Shown in pieces: positions 1-6,386 of a stretch of 6,787 nt of DNA. Numbering within the stretch: position 1 is the first letter of the stretch; each line of letters opens with the position of its first letter. The stretch comes from Flavobacteriales bacterium (GTDB lineage: Bacteria; Bacteroidota; Bacteroidia; Flavobacteriales_D; Crocinitomicaceae): positions 1-6,787 of the forward strand of contig CANMFV010000055.1 in the NCBI GenBank assembly GCA_947496835.1, written 5' to 3'. Position numbers and translations under genes: made by a program. The notes beneath the pieces are model-generated. The model worked only from the letters and a program-made list of their open reading frames with translations, had not been told where the DNA came from and ran no database searches.

Positions 1-377
1 ATGATAAACAAGTCCCAAAGAATGTTCAATTAGTACCATTTTCTCCGATGAATGTGTTGATAACATATTTGCAAGAGCACCGTTATTATTTACAGCTTTC
101 CGTCATGGAAGGTTTTCCAAATGCACTTGGCGAGGCAATGGCTTGCGGTTGTGTGCCAATAGGTAGCAATGTCTCAGGTATTCCAGAATTAATAGGAGAC
201 ACAGGAATTGTTATTAGCAAGAAAAATGTAGTTTACTTGGAACGCAGTATTCAGTTGCTCATGGAGCAAGATTTTACTCAAGCAAGTTTGAAGGCTCGAG
301 CACGAATTGAAAAACATTTTTTGCCAATTCATCGATTGAATAAAATGAAGGATGTTTTCAAACAATACGAAGCATAG
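1..377 (+). CDS. GT4-type glycosyltransferase, C-terminal part (5' end outside window)
   Basis: The reading frame is open from base 3 to a TAG at 375-377, giving 124 residues; bases 1-2 finish a codon that starts outside the window. The ATG at 48 is internal, because family-like sequence (VPKNVQLVPFSP) precedes it in frame. The fragment is the nucleotide-sugar-binding half of a GT-B fold enzyme. It shows the EX7E motif in MEGFPNALGE (Glu36 and Glu44 of the fragment), followed by AMACGCVPIGSNVSGIPELIGDTG, the usual GT4 donor-site segment and turn. Such enzymes transfer a sugar from a nucleotide donor to a growing glycan on the cytoplasmic side of the membrane; donor and acceptor cannot be told from this part. 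The last 40 or so residues form the usual C-terminal helix region, so the 3' end looks intact. The neighbouring methyltransferase and epimerase support a polysaccharide locus. The family call is firm; the specific role is unknown. Confidence 0.9.
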   Translation, partial: DKQVPKNVQLVPFSPMNVLITYLQEHRYYLQLSVMEGFPNALGEAMACGCVPIGSNVSGIPELIGDTGIVISKKNVVYLERSIQLLMEQDFTQASLKARARIEKHFLPIHRLNKMKDVFKQYEA

Positions 378-394
378 AACTAAATAAAAGAAAA

Positions 395-437
395 CCTTAT
401 CTGTAATCGTCGAACAGCGAAATAATTTTAAATAAGG
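395..437 (-). terminator. weak candidate terminator downstream of the methyltransferase
   Basis: The 81-base spacer between the two converging genes contains a 6-base inverted repeat, CCTTAT at 395-400 and ATAAGG at 432-437, with a loop of about 31 bases. Read on the minus strand, the stem is followed by a T-rich tract (TTTTCTTTTATTT), which suits termination of the methyltransferase transcript. The long loop and short stem make this a poor intrinsic terminator. No better candidate was seen in the spacer. Confidence 0.2.
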
Positions 438-458
438 CAGTCAAAATAATTTATTCTT

Positions 459-1202
459 TTAGCCAGCTTTATTTACAACGATAAAGTATCCAAAAGGATA
501 TTTTACGGCTGTCTTCTGAGCTAAGGTATAAATTGGTTTGATTTTTAAAAGTTGCCAGGTAAGGAATTGTGAGAATTGACACAAAGCTTTCCCAATTAGA
601 GGAATTGGTCGGATGTTTTTCGCGAATAAATCCGTCATTATTTCAAGAGTGCCTCCTGTTCTTTGTAACAATTCCATCTCAAGTCCGGCATCAGATGTCA
701 TTGATTTCAATGCAAATTCAGTATACCTAAAGTAATCATGCGGTTCTTCATGCAAACAATAATAGTAAGGAACATTCATGATTAAAACACCATCTTTTTT
801 TAATACACGGTGTATTTCCTGAATCAATTGTTCTGGTTTTCTGATGTGTTCTAATACATCCGAAAGTAACACGGAATCAAAACTTTCGGCTTCAAAAGGC
901 AAGGATTCATTTAAATCGCAAAATACATCTAAAAATGAATTTTGATGCATACTTTGTTCCCAGTCTGCACATGTAATGTGCGTTACTTTGTCTTTGTAAA
1001 ATGAATAAAATGGAACCGATCCACATCCTAAATCAAGTAAACTTCCTTTAAAGTAAGGAAGTGCATTTTGCTGATAGTGTTTGGCAATAATATCAACAGT
1101 CAAACGAGAAGAAACAAAAACGAATTTCTCATCATGATTTGCGCGTAATTTGCCTTTTTTGAAAACGAATTTGGTTTCTTTCCAATTTTCACTGTTTTTC
1201 AT
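459..1202 (-). CDS. class I SAM-dependent methyltransferase (Methyltransf_11-like), glycan-locus type
   Basis: This is a complete 247-residue protein with an ATG at 1202-1200 and a TAA at 461-459. Motif I, the SAM-binding loop, is LLDLGCGSVPF at residues 55-65. Asp80 in the TCADWE segment fits the acidic residue that holds the SAM ribose. Residues 108-120 (FDSVLLSDVLEHI) and 132-145 (RVLKKDGVLIMNVP) are the usual motifs of the Methyltransf_11 group. A segment EEPHDYFRYTEFAL at 152-165 is, from memory, typical of methyltransferases found in polysaccharide clusters. No signal peptide or membrane segment is evident, so the protein is probably cytosolic. It may methylate a sugar, lipid or other small molecule; the sequence does not show which. 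It is divergent from the epimerase and convergent with the partial glycosyltransferase, so it is probably transcribed alone. No Shine-Dalgarno sequence precedes the ATG, which is normal for Bacteroidota. Confidence 0.9.
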   Translation of the reverse strand: MKNSENWKETKFVFKKGKLRANHDEKFVFVSSRLTVDIIAKHYQQNALPYFKGSLLDLGCGSVPFYSFYKDKVTHITCADWEQSMHQNSFLDVFCDLNESLPFEAESFDSVLLSDVLEHIRKPEQLIQEIHRVLKKDGVLIMNVPYYYCLHEEPHDYFRYTEFALKSMTSDAGLEMELLQRTGGTLEIMTDLFAKNIRPIPLIGKALCQFSQFLTWQLLKIKPIYTLAQKTAVKYPFGYFIVVNKAG

Positions 1203-1240
1203 ATGCTAGTTGTGAAACACGTGTTATTCTGCGAATTTGT

Positions 1241-1248
1241 TAATTTTG
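1241..1248 (+). promoter_or_regulatory. candidate Bacteroidota -7 box (TANNTTTG) upstream of the epimerase
   Basis: TAATTTTG at 1241-1248 matches the Bacteroidota -7 consensus TANNTTTG, and lies 18 bases before the TTG start of the epimerase. No TTG is found at the expected 17-23-base spacing upstream, so the -33 element is missing or degenerate. The 64-base divergent spacer (1203-1266) must carry the start signals for both this gene and the methyltransferase. No TANNTTTG box was found in the opposite direction. Confidence 0.35.
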
Positions 1249-1266
1249 AGCTAAAAGTAAGCAATT

Positions 1267-2364
1267 TTGACAAAGAAAATTCTCATAATCGTCGGTACCC
1301 GTCCGAATTTCATTAAAGTAACTCGGTTTAAAGAACTTATAAAAAATCATCCTCAACTAAATGTGGAGATTGTGCATACCGGTCAACATTGGGATAGAAA
1401 TATGTCCGAAGTGTTTTTTGAAGAATTTGGATTAAAGCCCGATTACATGCTTTCCGCTTCTGCTCATTCCGTTGTGGACCAATTTTCTAGTATGATGAGT
1501 AAGTTAAGTGAACTCATTTTGGAAATCGGTAAGCCCGATTTAATGATTGTTCCTGGAGATGTGAACTCAACACTTGCTTCTGCACTTGTAGCGAATAAGT
1601 TGGGCATTCCCTTGGCACATTTAGAAAGTGGACTTCGCTCGAATGACCGTTCGATGCCAGAGGAGATCAATCGACTATTAACCGATGAAATTTCTGATTA
1701 CTTTTTTGTCACCGAACAAAGCGGATTGGATCACCTTGCAGAAGAAAAAAAACACGGTGAGGTTTTCTTCGTTGGAAATACCATGATTGATACACTTGTG
1801 CATTTTGAACCACAGATTTTAAAAAGCACCATTCGTCAGAGTTTAAGTATTGAAAATAAGCCATTCATCTTGGTAACGCTGCACCGCCCCTCAAATGTAG
1901 ATTCTATTGAAGGACAATCAAAAATCATTCGCTTATTTTCTGAATTGAGTAAAAAATATACCATTGTATTCCCAATCCATCCGAGAACAAGGAAAAACTT
2001 TGAAGCGGCCGATCAAGTTTCACAATGGTTAGATAATGGAAATTTGCATCTGTTGGATCCACTCGGATATTTTGATTTTCAATCCTTAGTAAAACATGCG
2101 GATTTAATTCTTACAGACAGTGGAGGAATTCAAGAAGAAAGTACATACCGTCAAGTTCCTTGTTTAACACTTCGGGAAAATACAGAAAGACCAAGTACAG
2201 TAGAACTAGGAACGAACACCTTGGTTCCATTTAATGAAGCATTGATTTTAGGTTTAATCGAGGATATTCACGAAGGAAAATACAAAAAAGGTGAAATCCC
2301 GCCTTTATGGGATGGCAAAGCAACGGAACGTATCCTAGAGGCTATTTCGAAGATTCTTGAATAA
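1267..2364 (+). CDS. wecB: UDP-N-acetylglucosamine 2-epimerase, non-hydrolysing (WecB family)
   Basis: This is a complete 365-residue protein, near the family's usual 360-390. It interconverts UDP-GlcNAc and UDP-ManNAc in the cytosol, supplying ManNAc-type precursors for surface polysaccharide. Visible motifs are GTRPNF (10-15), HTGQH (37-41), PGDVNST (96-102), HLESGLRS (118-125), PEEINR (131-136), TLHRPSNVD (204-212), PIHPRT (236-241), DSGGIQEE (284-291) and TERP (306-309). By alignment from memory with E. coli WecB, Asp98, Glu120, Glu132 and His206 correspond to the catalytic Asp95, Glu117, Glu131 and His213, so the enzyme should be active. The start is TTG at 1267: an in-frame TAA lies at 1258-1260, and the first in-frame ATG is at codon 46, after the essential GTRPN and HTGQH motifs. 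The 3' end overlaps the opposing glycosyltransferase gene by 23 bases. The family is certain; the symbol is by family, since paralogues with other names exist. Confidence 0.93.
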   Translation: MTKKILIIVGTRPNFIKVTRFKELIKNHPQLNVEIVHTGQHWDRNMSEVFFEEFGLKPDYMLSASAHSVVDQFSSMMSKLSELILEIGKPDLMIVPGDVNSTLASALVANKLGIPLAHLESGLRSNDRSMPEEINRLLTDEISDYFFVTEQSGLDHLAEEKKHGEVFFVGNTMIDTLVHFEPQILKSTIRQSLSIENKPFILVTLHRPSNVDSIEGQSKIIRLFSELSKKYTIVFPIHPRTRKNFEAADQVSQWLDNGNLHLLDPLGYFDFQSLVKHADLILTDSGGIQEESTYRQVPCLTLRENTERPSTVELGTNTLVPFNEALILGLIEDIHEGKYKKGEIPPLWDGKATERILEAISKILE

Positions 2365-3646
2365 GTTGATTTAAAAACGAACTCATTTCTTTGGCTAGTT
2401 CTTGACGGCTGTATTTGGACAAGGTACTTGAGCGATCAATGGAATCACGTGTCAATTCTTGAATAGCTATCCAAGTTGGCTTTTCATCAAAATCAATTAC
2501 GAGCGTATTTGCTTGTCCGTGCAGAATTTGTGCAGAATCACCGGTTTTCGGTCCAATTGCTAAAATGGCTTGGTTGCTGGCCAAGTATTCAAATAATTTC
2601 CCTGGAATGATTCCTTGTTGATTTTTGACATCGTTTAGCGGAAGTAGAAGAAGGGAACAAGAGGACATGAGCTCAATGACTTCTTCATGCGGAATAAATG
2701 GACGTTGATCCAAGTAAGGTGTTAATCCGGATGATTCAATTGATTGAATGACTGAAAAGTCTACGGCGCCAACTAATTGTATTTTGAGGGTATTTTTTAG
2801 TTCCTCATTGCGTTTTATTTCTTCACTAAGGTAGGACCAGAAAACAATTGGATTGCGGTCCGCATTCAAAGATCCAGTATGTAATATCGTAAAGTTTGAA
2901 TCCGCTTTTTTGTGAAAGTGCTTAAAATCATTCGGTGCAAAACCGTTTGTGATGAGTTTTACTGAACGCTTTGCCAACACTTCAAATTCTTGCGTCCACG
3001 TTCGACTCACACACGTTATTCCTGTAGCTTCGGTCAAAACTGCTTGTTCTAGTCTTTTGTGTTTTCGAATGGAACTTTTCGTCATGGGAAGTTTATCAAA
3101 CCAGTCGATGTTTGTCCACGGGTCTCTGAAATCGGCAAGCCAAGGAATCCCTGTCGCCCGTTTTAATCCGAGTGCAATTAGGTGCGTTGTATGTGGTGGT
3201 CCAGTTGAAACGATGATATCAACGGGATGATCACGTAAAAAATCAGTTAAATGTTTTACGGAAGGTTTGATCCAAAACTTTTTAGCATCTGGAATAAACA
3301 AGTTGGCACGTAACCAGAGTGCGAATTTTTGTACCCACTTTTTATCTTGCTTACCTCCATCATTTAAGAATCCTGTTTGTAATTTTTTTCCTTTTTTGCC
3401 AGTAATAGCTTTGTAAGCTTCAAAGGGTTCCCAAATTGGGTATTTAATGACATGAACAGATTCCGTGAATTGATCCAAAAGACTAGTGTCTTCAATGGGT
3501 GCTTCCGCGTTTTCTGGTGTGTAGATGATTGGTTCCCATCCTAATTTTGATAAATAACGACTAAAATGTAGCCAACGCTGAACACCACTGCCTCCACTTT
3601 GTGGCCAGTAATACGTTATTATCAATACTTTTTTTAGGTTAGGCAA
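2342..3646 (-). CDS. GT4-type (GT-B fold) glycosyltransferase
   Basis: This is a complete 434-residue protein ending in TAG at 2344-2342. The N-terminal acceptor-side domain begins KKVLIITYYWPQSGGSGVQRWLHF (5-28), with the glycine-rich loop typical of GT-B enzymes in Bacteroidota. Residues 147-182 contain STGPPHTTHLIAL and LADFRDPW. The C-terminal donor domain starts near TILHTGSL (253-260) and has PFIPHEEVIELMSSCSLLLLPL (316-337) and GIIPGKLFEYLASNQAILAIGP (345-366). In the last, Lys350 and Glu353 sit where the donor-binding acidic motif is expected. No membrane span is evident, so it probably acts at the cytoplasmic face on a lipid-linked or nascent glycan; donor and acceptor are unknown. 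The start is TTG at 3646-3644: an in-frame TAA lies 9 bases upstream and the first in-frame ATG is at codon 188, so an ATG start would destroy the protein. It begins 8 bases inside the end of alaS, suggesting cotranscription and possible translational coupling. Confidence 0.92.
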   Translation of the reverse strand: MPNLKKVLIITYYWPQSGGSGVQRWLHFSRYLSKLGWEPIIYTPENAEAPIEDTSLLDQFTESVHVIKYPIWEPFEAYKAITGKKGKKLQTGFLNDGGKQDKKWVQKFALWLRANLFIPDAKKFWIKPSVKHLTDFLRDHPVDIIVSTGPPHTTHLIALGLKRATGIPWLADFRDPWTNIDWFDKLPMTKSSIRKHKRLEQAVLTEATGITCVSRTWTQEFEVLAKRSVKLITNGFAPNDFKHFHKKADSNFTILHTGSLNADRNPIVFWSYLSEEIKRNEELKNTLKIQLVGAVDFSVIQSIESSGLTPYLDQRPFIPHEEVIELMSSCSLLLLPLNDVKNQQGIIPGKLFEYLASNQAILAIGPKTGDSAQILHGQANTLVIDFDEKPTWIAIQELTRDSIDRSSTLSKYSRQELAKEMSSFLNQLIQESSK

Positions 3647-6254
3647 TTTTTGCTTTTATTTCGTCGATAGCTTTTTGTAAACCCTCACTGCGCTTTCCCC
3701 CTGCGGTTGCGAAAAACGCTTGTCCACCCCCGCCACCTTGAATGTGCGAAGACACTTCGCGAATCCATTGGGCTGCGTTCCACGTGTTTGATTCTACTAA
3801 CTTTTCATCTATCATCAAGCTCAATCCACATTTATCAGACTCTTTATTACCTATAATTGCAAGGAAATTTTCATTTTCCCCTTTCAACTGAAATAATATG
3901 TCCTTCACGGAGTTTGCATCTAAATCAACAATAGCACCTAAAAAAGAAATGTCACCAATTTTGACAATTTGTGATTTTAGTTCTGATTTTAAATGTCCGG
4001 CTTTTTCTCGGATAAGTAAATCGATTTCTTTCTGAAGTTGTTGATTCTTCGTCAGTAAATCTTCCACTGATTTAATGATGTCTTTCGGGTTTTTAAGCGC
4101 GATATGAATTTGACTTAACGTTGCCGCTTTTTCTTTGAAATAGTTTTCGGCAACTTTACCCGTAATAGCTTCAACCCTTCTAACTCCCGCTGCTACGGCA
4201 GATTCAGAAACGATTTTAAAGAGGCCGATTTTCGCCGTGTCCGAGACATGGATTCCTCCACATAATTCCACAGAGTCACCGAATTTAATAACACGCACAT
4301 GATCGCCGTATTTCTCTCCAAACAAAGCCATTGCACCTAAAGCTTTTGCTTTGTTGATTTCCATGGCTCTGCGCTCATCTAACGGAATACTTGCAGCGAT
4401 GGCAGAATTTACAAGCTCTTCAATTTGTGAAATTTCTTCTTCACTAACTTTCGAAAAATGGGAAAAGTCAAAACGTAAATTCGACGAATTAACTAAAGAT
4501 CCTTTCTGTTCCACATGTGACCCCAAAACAGTTTGCAATGCATGATGTAATAGGTGTGTTGCACTGTGGTTTTTTGCGGATTCTTCTTGCGTTGCTAGGT
4601 CAATAATTGCATGGAATTCATCCGTCAAATTTGATGGGAGTTGTTCACTTAAGTGGATGATCAAGTTATTTTCCTTTTTCGTGTCAAAAATCCGAATGGA
4701 TTCTGATGCGTTTCGCAAAATCCCTTTATCACCGACTTGACCTCCGCCTTCTGGATAGAAAGGAGTTTGATTTAAAACGAGTTGAAAGAAATGTTTTCCT
4801 TTTTGACTGACTTTACGGTATTTAGTAATGAGAACGGAAGCTTCCTTTTGGTCATATCCAACGAAAACAGTTGGTGTATCTGTTCCAATTTGAACCCAGT
4901 CGTCTGTTTCGATAATAGATGCAGCTCGAGATCGGTCTTTTTGAATTTGAAGTTGTGCTTGGAATCCATCTTCATCGATGAAGAATCCATTTTCACGTGC
5001 GATTAGCGAAGTCAAATCAACAGGGAATCCATAAGTGTCGTAAAGCTCAAATACGTTTTCCCCAGAAATTACAGTGGAATTTGATTTTTTACTCAAAGCC
5101 ATTAAATCGTCCATTCGTTTGATTCCTTGCTCCAAGGTTCTGAAAAAACTTTGTTCTTCCTCTCTGATAACTTTTTCAATGAGTTCTTTTTGTTTGATCA
5201 ATTCCTCATAAGGATGTCCCATCAATTGAACTAAAACACCCGATAATTTGCACAAGAATGGTTCTTTCATTCCTAAGGTTTGATAACCGTAGCGAACTGC
5301 GCGACGCAAAATGCGACGAATAACGTATCCGGCACCAGTGTTAGAAGGCAATTGTCCATCGGAAATAGAAAAACTAATCGCACGAATGTGATCGGCAATG
5401 ACGCGCAATGCAATATCTGTTTCCTCAGATTTACCGTAAGGAATTCCACTCTCTTTAGAAACAAATTGAATCAAGGTTTGAAATAAATCTGTATCGTAGT
5501 TACTTTGTTTTCCTTGAAGGGCCATTGCCAAACGCTCAAGTCCCATTCCAGTATCTACATGTGTAGAAGGTAGCGACTCCAAACTTCCGTCTGCTTTGCG
5601 ATTGAACTGCATGAATACGTTGTTCCATATTTCAATCACTTGCGGATGATCGTTATTGACTAAGGTAAGTCCATTGACAGCTTGACGATCGTCTTCATTT
5701 CTTAAGTCCACATGAATCTCTGAACAAGGTCCACAGGGTCCCGTATCGCCCATTTCCCAGAAGTTGTCTTTTTTAGAGGCTAGGATTATTCTGTCTTCTG
5801 CAATGAATCTTTTCCAAATGTCAAAACTTTCCGAATCTCTTGGCACACCATCTTTTTCATCTCCTTCAAACACTGTAACGTACAAACGATCAACAGGAAT
5901 TTTATATACCGATGTTAACAATTCCCAAGCCCATGTAATCGCTTCCTCTTTGAAATAATCACCGAAAGACCAATTTCCAAGCATTTCAAACATGGTATGA
6001 TGATAGGTATCAACCCCTACTTCCTCAAGATCGTTGTGTTTACCTGAAACACGTAAGCATTTTTGGGAATTTGCCACACGCTTTTGTTTTGCTTGTTGAT
6101 GTCCAAGGAAAAAATCTTTGAATTGATTCATGCCTGCGTTGGTAAACATCAGAGTAGGATCATTTTTTACCACCATTGGTGCTGAGGGAACAATTTGATG
6201 TCCTTTGCTTTCGAAAAAGTCAAAAAATTGCTGGCGTATTTCGGAAACCGTCAT
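3639..6254 (-). CDS. alaS: alanyl-tRNA synthetase
   Basis: This is a complete 871-residue protein, close to the bacterial norm of about 875, with an ATG at 6254-6252 and a TAA at 3641-3639. It charges tRNA-Ala with alanine in the cytosol and hydrolyses mischarged Ser- and Gly-tRNA-Ala. The class II catalytic core covers roughly residues 1-245: TNAGMNQFKDFFLG (38-51), RVSGKHNDLEEVG (68-80), MFEMLGNWSFGDYF (88-101), GPCGPCSE (172-179) and motif 3 DTGMGLERLA (234-243), where Asp234 fits the residue that reads the alanine amino group. The tRNA-recognition region follows (about 250-450), including SNTGAGYVIRRILRRA and ELYDTYGFPVDL. The editing domain (about 480-700) keeps all four zinc ligands: HSATH (His563, His567) and CGGIH (Cys665, His669). 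A coiled-coil stretch (about 725-760) leads to the C-Ala/DHHA1 domain with its glycine-rich GGGGGQAFFATAGG near the end. Nothing is missing. A glycosyltransferase gene overlaps its 3' end. Confidence 0.98.
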   Translation of the reverse strand: MTVSEIRQQFFDFFESKGHQIVPSAPMVVKNDPTLMFTNAGMNQFKDFFLGHQQAKQKRVANSQKCLRVSGKHNDLEEVGVDTYHHTMFEMLGNWSFGDYFKEEAITWAWELLTSVYKIPVDRLYVTVFEGDEKDGVPRDSESFDIWKRFIAEDRIILASKKDNFWEMGDTGPCGPCSEIHVDLRNEDDRQAVNGLTLVNNDHPQVIEIWNNVFMQFNRKADGSLESLPSTHVDTGMGLERLAMALQGKQSNYDTDLFQTLIQFVSKESGIPYGKSEETDIALRVIADHIRAISFSISDGQLPSNTGAGYVIRRILRRAVRYGYQTLGMKEPFLCKLSGVLVQLMGHPYEELIKQKELIEKVIREEEQSFFRTLEQGIKRMDDLMALSKKSNSTVISGENVFELYDTYGFPVDLTSLIARENGFFIDEDGFQAQLQIQKDRSRAASIIETDDWVQIGTDTPTVFVGYDQKEASVLITKYRKVSQKGKHFFQLVLNQTPFYPEGGGQVGDKGILRNASESIRIFDTKKENNLIIHLSEQLPSNLTDEFHAIIDLATQEESAKNHSATHLLHHALQTVLGSHVEQKGSLVNSSNLRFDFSHFSKVSEEEISQIEELVNSAIAASIPLDERRAMEINKAKALGAMALFGEKYGDHVRVIKFGDSVELCGGIHVSDTAKIGLFKIVSESAVAAGVRRVEAITGKVAENYFKEKAATLSQIHIALKNPKDIIKSVEDLLTKNQQLQKEIDLLIREKAGHLKSELKSQIVKIGDISFLGAIVDLDANSVKDILFQLKGENENFLAIIGNKESDKCGLSLMIDEKLVESNTWNAAQWIREVSSHIQGGGGGQAFFATAGGKRSEGLQKAIDEIKAKIA

Positions 6255-6274
6255 TGTGTCGTTTTGTTTGCTTG

Positions 6275-6306
6275 CAAATTTAGGAATTTGAGAGAACTAT
6301 GGGCAA
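6275..6306 (-). promoter_or_regulatory. candidate Bacteroidota promoter of alaS
   Basis: Read on the minus strand, TAAATTTG (6282-6275) matches the TANNTTTG -7 consensus of Bacteroidota. A TTG (6306-6304) lies 21 bases upstream, within the 17-23-base spacing described for this phylum. The box ends 20 bases before the alaS ATG, implying a short leader. No T-box-like structure or other long leader fits in this space. This is a consensus match only. Confidence 0.45.
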
Positions 6307-6386
6307 TGAAAATGGGCATATCGCGTTCTAAAGAAGAAAAATTTACACTGGTTGGCTTTTAAATGCATTTGAAATCCCTGAAATAA

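Noticed and set aside
1745..1752. A run of eight A bases within the epimerase gene, considered as a phase-variation or frameshift site.
   Set aside because: The run simply encodes part of Glu-Glu-Lys-Lys in an AT-rich genome; the frame continues intact on both sides and no alternative product is evident. Similar T-runs at 3629-3635 and near 3380-3400 encode lysines in the glycosyltransferase.
2345..2362. An imperfect inverted repeat (TTCGAAGA / TTCTTGAA) at the epimerase 3' end, considered as a shared bidirectional terminator.
   Set aside because: The pairing is broken by a mismatch and a G-T pair, there is no room for a loop, and no T-tract follows on either strand.
4772..5006. Overlapping open frames of 74 codons on both strands inside alaS, and other frames antisense to alaS, the epimerase and the glycosyltransferase.
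   Set aside because: They lie wholly within strongly supported coding regions, resemble no known family, and have the low-complexity composition of shadow frames.
6306..6362. An 18-codon open frame (MKMGISRSKEEKFTLVGF) in the spacer between alaS and the ORF6N gene.
   Set aside because: It has no ribosome-binding signal, no recognisable family and no leader-peptide-like codon run, and it overlaps the candidate alaS -33 element. An open frame this short is expected by chance.
6364..6371. TGCATTTG upstream of the ORF6N gene as its promoter -7 box.
   Set aside because: It differs from TANNTTTG at a conserved position, and the nearest TTG upstream is only 9 bases away, outside the expected 17-23-base spacing.
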